A stretch of 11,704 bases of DNA from Acanthamoeba lenticulata. Lineage: Eukaryota > Discosea > Longamoebia > Acanthamoebidae. Below the pieces are notes generated by a model. That model worked only from the letters and a program-made list of their open reading frames with translations. It searched no databases and was not told where the DNA came from. The stretch's first letter is position 1. Each line of letters starts with the position of its first letter. The DNA is taken from contig NAVB01003531.1 of the NCBI GenBank assembly GCA_002179805.1, positions 1-11,704 on the forward strand, in the 5' to 3' direction. Shown piece by piece: positions 1 to 7,708 of this stretch. The position numbers and the translations under genes are program-made.

Positions 1-1157
1 GACATCATCATGTACGCCCTCTCTTCCCTCTGGTCCTTTCCTCCTCGTTGTTGCCTGGCGACATTTTTAAATATTTTTTTATTCTTATTCTTCAGTAATA
101 ACGCCGCTCAGACCGTTCGCAAGCCCACCGGATTTTATGGTATTTATTTGAATTGATTGTTGGAAATTTTATTGGTTATTTTTGTTAACACTTTTTTGCA
201 GCGCACTTGATGCCTACGGAGTCGCGTCCGCTCGAGTCGCTGCCGGAAGACATCGCGTCGACGCTGCGCGAATCGACGACCTTTGAGCGTCTGCTCCTCA
301 CCTCCTCGTCCTCGACAGCGGCGGCCGCCGCTCTGCCCCTCCCGGGCGCCGCGCCTTCGCCCGCCCAAGACCCGACGCCCCAAGCAAAGAGCGAAAGCGA
401 AAGCGCCAGCGGCGGAGAAGGCGCGGCCTCGTCGTCGTCCTCGACAGTGACCATCAGCAAAGAGCACATGAGCCACTCGGCGGCGATGTCCCAGGTGGCC
501 GTGCTCGAGGAGGACGCGGTCAACGATCCCACGCTGTTCCCGCCCGGCCTGTACGACGGCGACCAGCAGCAGCTCGACCTTCGCGCCACCAACTCGTGGG
601 TGATGCCGCTCGAGCACGTGAGCCTGCCCGAGGCAGTCGAGGTGCAGGCCATCAACGTGATGGCGCCGTTCATCCTCAACAGCCGGCTCAAGCCGCTGCT
701 GTTGAAGAGCGGCCGCGACACCTACATCGTCAACGTGTCGGCCATGGAGGGCCAGTTCTACCGGAAGCACAAGACGCCGTTCCACCCGCACACCAACATG
801 GCCAAGGCCGCCCTCAACATGATGACGCGCACCTCGGCCCCGGCCTACGCCACGGACAAGATCTACATGAACAGCGTTGATACGGGCTGGTGCGTTTTTC
901 TTTGCTCTTTTATTATTTTAATATTATTTGCTTTAGTTAATTTTTTGATTTTTTGATTTATTATTTCTTTTATTTACAGGATTAACGACGAGAGCCCCTT
1001 CCACATGGCGCTGGAGAACGAGAAGCGAGGCTTCCGCGCGCCGCTGGACGAGGTCGATGCGGCCATGCGCGTGCTTGATCCGGTCCTCCATGGGATCAAC
1101 ACGGGCGAGGCCGTGTTCGGCGCCTTCCTCAAGGACTACCGCCCTTGTCCCTGGTGA
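1..1157 (+). CDS. Short-chain dehydrogenase/reductase (SDR) family protein, 3' part
   Basis: The 5' end lies outside the window. Exons read as 1-11, 96-139, 202-889 and 980-1157, all joining in frame to give 306 residues and a TGA stop. The first joined codons give DIIINNAAQTVRKP, the NNA(A/G) motif that follows strand beta-4 of the SDR Rossmann fold; the nucleotide-binding glycine motif must lie upstream. Further on are the catalytic-serine segment NVSAMEGQF (Ser codon 738-740) and HPHTNMAKAALNMMTRT, where Asn (795-797) stands in place of the usual active-site Tyr and Lys (804-806) is kept. MNSVDTGW and a C-terminal FLKDYRPCPW resemble, from memory, a bacterial and eukaryotic subfamily annotated only as SDR oxidoreductase. 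A Ser/Ala/Glu-rich low-complexity stretch (about 300-470) interrupts the core. The substrate cannot be told. The SDR family call is firm; catalytic activity is uncertain because of the missing Tyr. Confidence 0.87.
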
Positions 1158-1468
1158 TCGCACACAAATAACCCTTTTTTCTTCCAACTCCGTCCCTAAT
1201 TAGAACTGTTTATGCGGAGACCTACAAAAGGTAAAGGGAAGGCTATTTTAGGTATCACTAACGTTGCAGCTCCACAACTGAGCCGTTTGTTTTTGAAAGC
1301 CCGCCAACGTCCAAGAGAACACACACCTGACCGTTGCTTTTGTCTTTCGCCTTCTTTTTTGTCCCAGAGACAATCCTTGTACGCACATCTCCAACATTTG
1401 CTTCCTGCAGCTTCATTCATCCTCTAAGTCATCTTCTTCACGTCCTTCTTGCTCAGAGGAAAACGAAT
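1158..1468. other. Intergenic region between SDR and LIM-RapGAP genes
   Basis: These 311 bp hold the 3' flank of the SDR gene and the 5' flank of the next gene. No convincing ORF or TATA box is seen. Three pyrimidine-rich tracts ending in AG (about 1352-1369, 1398-1410 and 1440-1456) precede the next ATG. They look like 3' splice sites, so a 5'UTR intron is possible, but no partner donor stands out. Confidence 0.4.
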
Positions 1469-4105
1469 ATGCGTCGCAACGGCACAGCCAAGAAGTGCGG
1501 CAAATGTACCCAGCCGCTCGGCTCCCACATGGTGACGACCTCGAGCGGGGGCGTCTACCACCAGAGCTGCTTCACCTGCTCCCGCTGCAGCGAGCCCCTC
1601 ACATGCGCTTATCTCGAGGTCGACCCGGTGCCTCGCCTTGGCCGTACGCCCCCCAAAGAAGTCCTCTTCATCTGGCTTCTATCATTATTTTGAGAAATTT
1701 TATTTCTTGTGAATTGACGTTTTTTATTTTTTTTTACAAAAACTATTTTTTATCTCTTTCAAAATGCAGCCAAGGGCTTGCAGCTGAGCCCGTCAACAGA
1801 GCCCAACCGGCTGTGCGAGACGTGCTACGCTCGGGTGGGCAAGTCCATCTGCGCCATGTGCGAGAAGGTCATCATCTCGGGCGGCCTCGTGGCCCTGGGT
1901 CAGCGCTACCACACGGAGCACTTTGTGTGCGCCACCTGCTTCGTGCCGCTCACCGACGGGTTCTTTGAGTACCACGACCAGCCCTACTGCCGCATCGTAC
2001 GAGGCCGCTTGCTCCACCCAATTCTCGCCTTTTATTTTTATTTTTATTTTTATTTATTTTTTTGGGCCCACGCAGCACAAAGCAGAGAAAGTGGGGCTCG
2101 TGTGCATGGACTGCCGGCAGCCCATTGTCCAAGGGACCTATGTGACCGCGCTGGAGAGCAAGCGGTGGCACACCACCTGCTTCAAGTGCTCGCGCTGCAA
2201 AGCGGCCCTCAACGAATACTATGAACGAGTGCGTTACAACTTGTCCTCCTCCCCTTCTCATCATCATTGTTGGTCCATAGCGGCCTCATGTTGTGCTCAC
2301 GTTTGTGTCGACACGACCATGGCCAGTCCGAGCAAGTGGTGTGCGGCAAGTGCAACGACAGCCTCGCGGGCGTGCGCACGCTCGCCAAGCGCAAGGAGGA
2401 GACCAAGGTGGACACGGTCCAAGTCGAGCGCGAGTACGCCGCCTGGTCGCGCTCGACCGAGCTTAAGTCCTGGCCCACGGTGCGCGTCATTCCCCAAATT
2501 CCAACCATCATCGTCTTCAACACGTCACTTGGTGAGATCTTGGAGATGAGGGTTCTGACGATGGCCCATCGCGTTTTTGAACTGCTTCAGAACGCGCCGG
2601 GAGCGACGAGCAAGCTGTTGGCCACCAGCAGCGGCTGGCCCACCGAACTCGGTTCGTTCGAGGCCGAGTACCCGCTCCAGTTCACCAGAGACACGCTCAA
2701 CATCAGCCGCCGCTTCTACAAGAAGCACCTGGCCTCGCAGGGTGCGCACGTGATGTGATCCAAAACACAAAGCAGTCAAGATCGTGGGACTGACCGTTCG
2801 CTCTTGTTGGCAGACCACAAAAACTTCTTCTGCTTCTCGGACCCGCCGGTGGTCATCTCCATCGAGAGCCGAACCAACAAGATCGACGGCTCCATGTACC
2901 TGTATCGGTACGGCCCTGTTCAACTCAAGCTCAAGCCCATGTATTGGCACGGTGAGCTCAGCCCCTTCCTCCTTGCCCTCCTCCAACAGGACGCTGGTGC
3001 GGACGCACAAGGGCGACGACCGCCTGCTCGTGCCGCTTCCCTCCAAGAAGCCCTCCAAGAAGAAGGTCTTTGAGTACCTCAAGAACCTCTACCCAGAGCT
3101 GGTGGGGAACGATTTGGTGAAGAATTCGTCGCCAGAGGTCATCACAAACCTCATCAACTTTGAGGAGAAGCAGCTCCAGCGCAACTTCAAGTTTGGCGTC
3201 TTGTACTGCCGGCCCGGCCAGAAGACCGAAGACGAGATGTACACAAACGGTGCGCTTTCTCTTTTCATCTTTTTGTGTATTTGTTTAATATTTAAAAAAT
3301 ATTAATTATATTATTAATTTTCTGCTGGTGTAGTGCGGGGCAGCCAAGACTTTGAGGAATTCCTTGAATTCTTGGGCACCAAGATCGAGCTGGCGCAGTG
3401 GGGCGGCTACTCGGGCGGGCTGGGGACCAAGGACACCAGCACGGGCACCTTCTCCATCTCCACGCGCGTGCTCAACAAGTTTGACATCATGTTCCACGTC
3501 TCCACCTACATCCCCTACAAGGCCGCTGACGCCCAGCAGGTCGAGCGCAAGCGCCACCTCGGCAACGACGTGGCCCTCATCATCTTCAAGGGTCTGCACA
3601 TCCTCCTCTTCCTCTGCCATCTTGTTTGCATTCCTTGCATTCCTTGACTCCCGCCCTTTGTAGACTATGGCGGCAGCGGAGACGACGGGTTCGACCCGCT
3701 GGTCATCTCGTCGCACTTTAACCACGTCTTCATCGTGGTCCAGAAGGTGCCCAACGTGAGCCCCACCCAGTACACCGTGAACATCGTCCATAAGCCGGGC
3801 GTCAAGCCACACCTTCCGTTCCTGCCCTTCCCGTCCACCATCCCCAAGGGCGACGACTTGCGCAACTTCCTGCTGGCCAAGCGTACGTCTCGCGCGACCG
3901 CTTCCCCTTTGACCAGAGCCCACCGCCAGTGATCATGATGATGCTGATGGCGATGATGGGGGTGGGCCCAGTGATCAACGGCGAGCTGGCGGCGCTTCAC
4001 TCCCCCGAGTTCCTGTCGTCGCTACGCCGGACACGCAGAGAGCTCTTGGCGGAGGTGATGAAGAAGCCAAAGAGCGGAAAAGGCACGACGAGAGACAGTG
4101 CGTGA
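1469..4105 (+). CDS. Triple-LIM domain Rap/Ran-GAP protein
   Basis: Ten exons: 1469-1643, 1770-1996, 2076-2228, 2327-2479, 2591-2741, 2814-2907, 2990-3249, 3334-3591, 3664-3882 and 3972-4105 (1824 nt, 607 residues). Three complete LIM domains come first. Their zinc ligands are Cys10/13, His31, Cys34/37/40, Cys74/77; Cys86/89, His106, His109 region, Cys112/115, Cys132, His135; and Cys144/147, His166, Cys169/172/175, Cys191/194. A linker leads to a Rap-GAP domain (about residues 260-540). Hallmarks are RRFYKKHLASQDH, FKFGVLYCRPGQ, EEFLEFLGTKIEL, IMFHVSTYIPY and QQVERKRHLGND; Asn482 of the last matches the catalytic Asn thumb. The tail LLAKLINGELAALHSPEF matches the helix after the domain in Rap1GAP. 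Expected role is stimulating GTP hydrolysis on Rap-like GTPases, with the LIM domains docking it to cytoskeletal or adhesion partners (inferred). All ligands and the catalytic Asn are intact. Confidence 0.93.
2480..2590 (+). other. Stop-free, in-frame intron inside the LIM-RapGAP gene
   Basis: This 111-bp stretch (3n) has no stop in the coding frame, so it looks like exon. It begins with GTGCGC, the donor type used by neighbouring introns, and ends with a T-rich tract and CTTCAG. Both ends fall on codon boundaries. Removing it joins ELKSWPT to NAPGATSKLL. If retained it would add 37 residues between the LIM and Rap-GAP parts. Confidence 0.7.
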
Positions 4106-4283
4106 TGATGAAGCACATGTGCCTTGTGAATGTTGCCCATCACCAAGCTGAAATTACAATGGAACCAATGGACGTTTCATTTGAACGGCCTTTTTCCTAA
4201 AACAGGCCATGGTTGACGTTTGTCAAACGAACGCAGCTGCCCTTATTTCATCATTCTTTTCCGTTTTTCTTCAGCCAACAGCG
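4106..4283. other. Intergenic region before the secreted-protein gene
   Basis: 178 bp between the LIM-RapGAP stop and the chosen ATG at 4284. It holds a T-rich tract ending in CAG (4260-4273), which fits a 5'UTR 3' splice site or a pyrimidine-rich start region. Nothing else was recognised. Confidence 0.4.
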
Positions 4284-4845
4284 ATGAACCCTGCGACGGT
4301 TTTCGTGAGCCTCCTGGCACTGACTCTGCTGCTGAGCCTCAGCATGACCGCCCAAGCCAACGAGCAGCACTTTGTGCTCAAGATTGTGAACAACTCGCCC
4401 TATGAGATCCACGCTCCGACCGAGCTTCCGGCGCCCAGGCCCCAGCTGACCTGGTCGATTACACCTCAGAAGATTGGCACAGCCGAAGTCATGAACGTCG
4501 AGGCCGTCCTCATCCGCAACGACACCCAGCCCGGCACCAGGCTCGACTACACTTTCAACTTCAGCACCATCGTGGTACGTCGTCGAAATCTGATCAACTC
4601 TGGGAGCCTCTGCTTTAGGGCGTGCTGAGCTGTGCTGAGCTCGTTCCATGGAAGTGCAGAAGGACCAGCGCGTTGACGCCAAGCTGTGGATCCTCGACCA
4701 CCTGGCCATGAAGCCCGGCAGCGACATCTTCAGCTTCTTCAACGAGTTCGTCCAGTCGACGGTCACCTCCCAGCAAAGGAGCAAGGGTGGGCCCAAGGAC
4801 CTGTCCATCATCAGGGCCGACATCGAGGTCACCGCCAAGAACTAA
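4284..4845 (+). CDS. Small secreted protein, unknown family
   Basis: Two exons, 4284-4574 and 4660-4845, give 158 residues. The intron (85 bp) starts GTACGT, ends TGCAG, and joins at a codon boundary. The N-terminus MNPATVFVSLLALTLLLSLS is a clear signal peptide, with AQA before Asn26 as a good cleavage site. The mature part is about 133 residues, has no cysteine, alternates hydrophobic and polar residues as a beta-rich domain would, and carries three N-glycosylation sequons (Asn36, Asn79, Asn92). I do not recognise the family. I chose the ATG at 4284 because it places the signal peptide at the N-terminus; an in-frame ATG at 4209 would put 25 odd residues before it. A T-rich tract ending TTCTTCAG at 4260-4273 hints at a 5'UTR intron. 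The gene ends 60 bp from the stop of the convergent glycosyltransferase. Confidence 0.78.
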
Positions 4846-4905
4846 GCAGGAGCCAACTGTGTTTCGATTTGAGCTTCAAAAGCTTCCTTTTGGGCGCCAC
4901 TTGAC
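4846..4905. other. Convergent 60-bp gap between two stop codons
   Basis: The (+) secreted-protein gene stops at 4845 and the (-) glycosyltransferase gene stops at 4906. The gap is too short to hold two separate 3'UTRs, so the mature transcripts very likely overlap as antisense. No clear AATAAA is seen on either strand here. Confidence 0.6.
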
Positions 4906-6913
4906 TCAGAGCTCGCGTTGGAGAATGTCGGTGATCCACTTTGGCTCGACCTTGATCTCGCCCGCGCCCCTGCCGACCACGGGCACCTGCCGCGGCGACG
5001 CACAACACGGTTGAGCACCACTGCCACATGGCGCGTCCCCGCAGGACGATCGTGCCTGGTAATAACGCAAGCCCAGGAAGTGCGCCGGCCACCAGATGCA
5101 CTCGGGCCACCGATAGGCATCGCCTGCGGGAAGGAGAGGCAGGCGAGCGAGCGCATGATGAGCGCGCACGATGGTCCGCCGGTTGGGCGCGAGGGCTGGG
5201 CTGTACCCTTCCTGGTGATGGGGAACAGCTCGATGACGAGCGTCTGGCGGGCGCAAAACAAGGCGTTGTAGAAGGCCCCGCCGTGCGGGCCCACGACGGC
5301 CACGACCTCTGCGCGCGCACCAGCGGAGACGTTTAGAAGCGGCTCGAGTCTGAACGCCAAAGAAAGAGAGAGCAGACCCTCATTGAAGAACCGGACGAGT
5401 TCGTCAAAGTCAGGCCAGTTGGCGCTGTCAAAGACGACCAACTTCTCCGTCCGGCGGTTCGCCTCGAGCCAGCGCCGCAGCTCGCTCAGGACATGCGCCT
5501 CGTTGGTCACCTGCCTCGACTTGCCCTGGTGCACCAGACCGAGAGCCGCGCGAGTCAGAGAGCGAAGAGCCACAAGAGGCCTCGAGCCGAGCCTCGCGGC
5601 CGCACCTTGCGCGTGAGGTAGACGATCGTTTTCCGTCGGTCGAGCGGCACAAGCGGGTCGACGCCGAGGTAGCGCTGCGCGCGCTCGTACACGATCGGGT
5701 GGTAGTGCGTCGCCACGCAGGGAAAGATCATCTGCTCAGCGTGGACCGGCCCGTCTTTGCCGGTGGCATAGACCAGCCGGTCCTGCAGGCCGAACCGGGC
5801 CCACAGGCGCTCGACGCTGGCGTGCTTCTTGAAGGCCGGCGAGACCAGGATCTTGATCTCCGGGTCGGCCGCGAGCAGGTCCCAGGCCTGGACCAGCTTG
5901 GACCAGCCCCGGTCGATGAAGTGCTGGAAGTAGGCGCCGCCGGTGACCGGCGTGAGCATGAGGAGCAGCTTCTTGTAGGACCGCCCGATCGGCCGCGCGC
6001 GGTTGGACGCGGACGCGGACGCGGACGTGGCGTTGTCCGCGATCCACCGGTAGTCGGACTGCTCCCAGCACTGGAAGGTCTTGAAGTCGTCGCTCGGCCG
6101 CCCGCGCCAGACGCCTGGAGAAGAGGATCAGCCCATGAACGACGAGGAAGGGCACGAGAGGAAGAGGAAGAGGAAGAAAGAACCATCGCGGAGGATGACA
6201 ATCTCGCCGTAGACGTAGCGTCGGTGCGTGAAGACCAGCTCGCGGCTGTTGTTGAAGTCGCCGATGAGGCCGCACCTGTTCTCGCCCTCGCGCGCACCCG
6301 GCGACGGACACTGGCCGTGCTCGACCTGCACGCCGCAAACGCACACGGGCGAGCGCTTGAGCAACGTGCGAACAGAGAGGCAGCGCAGAGCATCATCCAT
6401 CGTGTGCAAGCACGAGACCTGGTACGTGTTGCGCACGGCGCCGATGTTGAGGAAGAGGCGCTCGAGCGCGGGGTCGACGAAGCTCGGCATTTTCATGGTG
6501 AAGGCCGGGTAGGACAGCTCGGCCTGCCCCCAACGACCGCGCGTGTGTCGTCAGCGGTGGTCACGGCCATAATGTGCCCATCATGTGGGCCATCGTGCGT
6601 GTGTGTGTGTCTTTACCTTGTAGATGAGCTGCGGGTGCTCGGCGTGGCAGGCCTCGTCGCGGCACTCGCGAATGATCTTGGGCGTCTGCCCGCAGGCCTC
6701 GTCGCACAGGCCCTCGCACACCTCCGGGTGGCACACCACCGTCTGCCGCGTCGAGAGGAAGGCGGGAGGTGAGGGCGCGAGGGCGTTGTCGCTGTGCACC
6801 AGCGGTGGCGGGTCGGAGAAAAAGCCCACGAAGAAGGCGATCAGCAAAAGTTGGGTGAGGACCACGAACACCAACAAGGCATGCGTGCCCCTGGCTTTCC
6901 ACGCGCCCTTCAT
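4906..6913 (-). CDS. GT61 (DUF563)-type glycosyltransferase, type II membrane protein
   Basis: Eight exons on the minus strand: 6913-6617, 6523-6419, 6325-6184, 6114-5606, 5525-5378, 5308-5207, 5123-5056 and 4986-4906 (1452 nt, 483 residues). A short basic N-terminus precedes one transmembrane segment (residues 12-32), as in Golgi type II enzymes. A stem with six cysteines follows (61-89). The catalytic region shows family hallmarks: FNNSRELVFTHRRYVYGE, GGAYFQHFIDRG, IVYLTRK (to residue 351), and VVGPHGGAFYNALFC (around 405-420) followed by VIELFP. GT61 includes plant xylosyl- and arabinosyltransferases and animal EOGT; donor and acceptor cannot be read from sequence. The start at 6913 was chosen because it opens directly onto the membrane anchor. 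Weakest boundaries are the intron 6418-6326 (stop-free) and the GC-AG intron 5055-4987. A (SA)n repeat from five hexamers at 6005-6034 interrupts the lumenal part. Confidence 0.88.
4987..5055 (-). other. Probable GC-AG intron in the glycosyltransferase gene
   Basis: On the minus strand CAG/GCACGA opens and GCGGCAG closes a 69-bp segment, two other introns of this gene also being 69 bp. It has no in-frame stop, and both ends are codon boundaries. Removing it joins GLRYYQ directly to VPVVGRG, which restores the usual GT61 C-terminal pattern. Keeping it inserts 23 residues with four cysteines. No GT donor in this stretch gives a sensible join. Confidence 0.65.
6005..6034 (-). repeat. Five-copy GGACGC hexamer repeat in coding sequence
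   Basis: Tandem hexamers (the last ending in T) encode alternating Ser-Ala on the minus strand within the glycosyltransferase lumenal domain, next to a DNAT glycosylation sequon. A short in-frame slippage repeat, likely variable in length between strains. Confidence 0.8.
6326..6418 (-). other. Probable stop-free intron in the glycosyltransferase gene
   Basis: This 93-bp segment (3n) starts GTCTCG and ends GTGCAG on the minus strand, with codon-boundary joins on both sides and no in-frame stop. Six of its 31 third-codon positions would be T, against almost none in the flanking exons, which argues against coding. It joins AVRNTYQ to VEHGQCP. If retained it adds 31 residues. Confidence 0.55.
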
Positions 6914-7010
6914 CACCAGCAGGTGACCCAACACGACCGCGAAAAGCGAAGACGAAGGAGAAAAGAAGTGGAAAAGATGGGAAAATAAGAATAGTGGCAA
7001 AGGGTGCAAG
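6914..7010. promoter_or_regulatory. Bidirectional promoter region with an E2F-like site
   Basis: These 97 bp separate the start codons of two divergent genes, the glycosyltransferase (-) and CENP-X (+), so they must hold both 5'UTRs and core promoters. CGCGAAAA at 6938-6945 is the reverse complement of TTTTCGCG, which resembles the eukaryotic E2F/DP consensus; that would suit a chromosome-maintenance gene such as CENP-X. No TATA box is evident. The site assignment is inference from one motif. Confidence 0.4.
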
Positions 7011-7475
7011 ATGGAGGCAGACGAAGAGGAGTCGAGTGGCATTGCCTTCTCTCCGGTACTTTGCCCTTTGTCTCAGCCTCACTGCACATTTTAGCTCACC
7101 GTAGCTTGATTAAAGAAACTGGTGGACAAGCTGCTCCAGCTCGGCATGAAGAAGAACACCAAGCGTACGTGCACCCAGCCCATCACCGGCGCCACGACAA
7201 CTGAGCCATTTCCTTCTTCTCTCCAGTGAACGCAGAAGCGACAGGCCTCAGCGGGGAGCTCCTGCGATTGTTTGTTGTCGGTACACACCACTTGTCTCAA
7301 CGTCATGTTGCCTTGTTGCAATGGCCCTCTTCATCATCCTTAATAAACATCTTCCCTTGGACGGCCAGAGGCCGTCAACCGAGCCGCCAAGCTGGCCGAG
7401 GCCGAGGGCTCGCCCATCATCGAGGCCGCGCACCTGCAGCAGATCCTCCCCCAGCTCCTCCTCGACTTTGCCTGA
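7011..7475 (+). CDS. CENPX: CENP-X / MHF2 histone-fold protein
   Basis: Four exons, 7011-7055, 7116-7164, 7227-7280 and 7369-7475, join in frame to 84 residues; human CENP-X has 81. After a short acidic N-terminus (MEADEEESSG) comes the histone fold. KLVDKLLQLGMKKNTKLN is the first helix and loop, GLSGELLRLFVVEAVNRAAK the long central helix, and PIIEAAHLQQILPQLLLDF the final helix; the LPQLLLDF ending is a hallmark of the family. CENP-X pairs with CENP-S (MHF1). The pair acts at the inner kinetochore with CENP-T-W, and with FANCM on branched DNA during repair. Exon 2 must start at 7116, after TTAAAG, because the only other nearby AG (7103) brings an in-frame TGA. The ATG at 7011 is the first in frame. 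The gene is head to head with the glycosyltransferase. Confidence 0.92.
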
Positions 7476-7708
7476 ACCTTTTGTGCTTTTGTTTTTCATT
7501 TTGCATTTAGCAGCACCATCGTGTATACAATATCAACATCCTTCCTCACCATCATCATCGTCGTCTTGCTGGTTGGTCTTCACCAAAAGTAGTAGAGGAC
7601 GAGACAATAGAGCGCGACCAACAAGACGCCCGGCCAGGACCAGGAAGAAGAAGAAGTTGAAGTCGAAGTGGAAGTCGAGGATGAAAAAGACGACACCAGG
7701 TCGGTCAG
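7476..7708. other. Convergent intergenic region between CENP-X and Vms1-like genes
   Basis: 233 bp lie between the CENP-X stop (+) and the Vms1-like stop (-). The right part (about 7639-7692) is a purine-rich GAAG/GAAGTN tract. No RNA gene, ORF with family resemblance or strong polyadenylation signal was recognised. Confidence 0.5.

Noticed and set aside
2532..2590. Intron with textbook donor GTGAGA
   Set aside because: 59 bp long, so it would shift the Rap-GAP frame. The GTGCGC donor at 2480 with the same acceptor keeps frame.
2952..2989. Donor GTGAGC for the intron ending at 2989
   Set aside because: It breaks frame and leaves a 38-bp intron. GTACGG at 2908 gives YLYR then TLVRTHKG in frame.
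5699..6772. 357-residue open frame on the plus strand
   Set aside because: It lies antisense to the glycosyltransferase exons, is Arg/Ala/Val-rich with no family resemblance, and arises from high GC with few stops.
6914..7042. Upstream start for the glycosyltransferase at 7042
   Set aside because: It would add 43 low-complexity residues and run antisense through CENP-X exon 1; the ATG at 6913 opens directly onto the membrane anchor.
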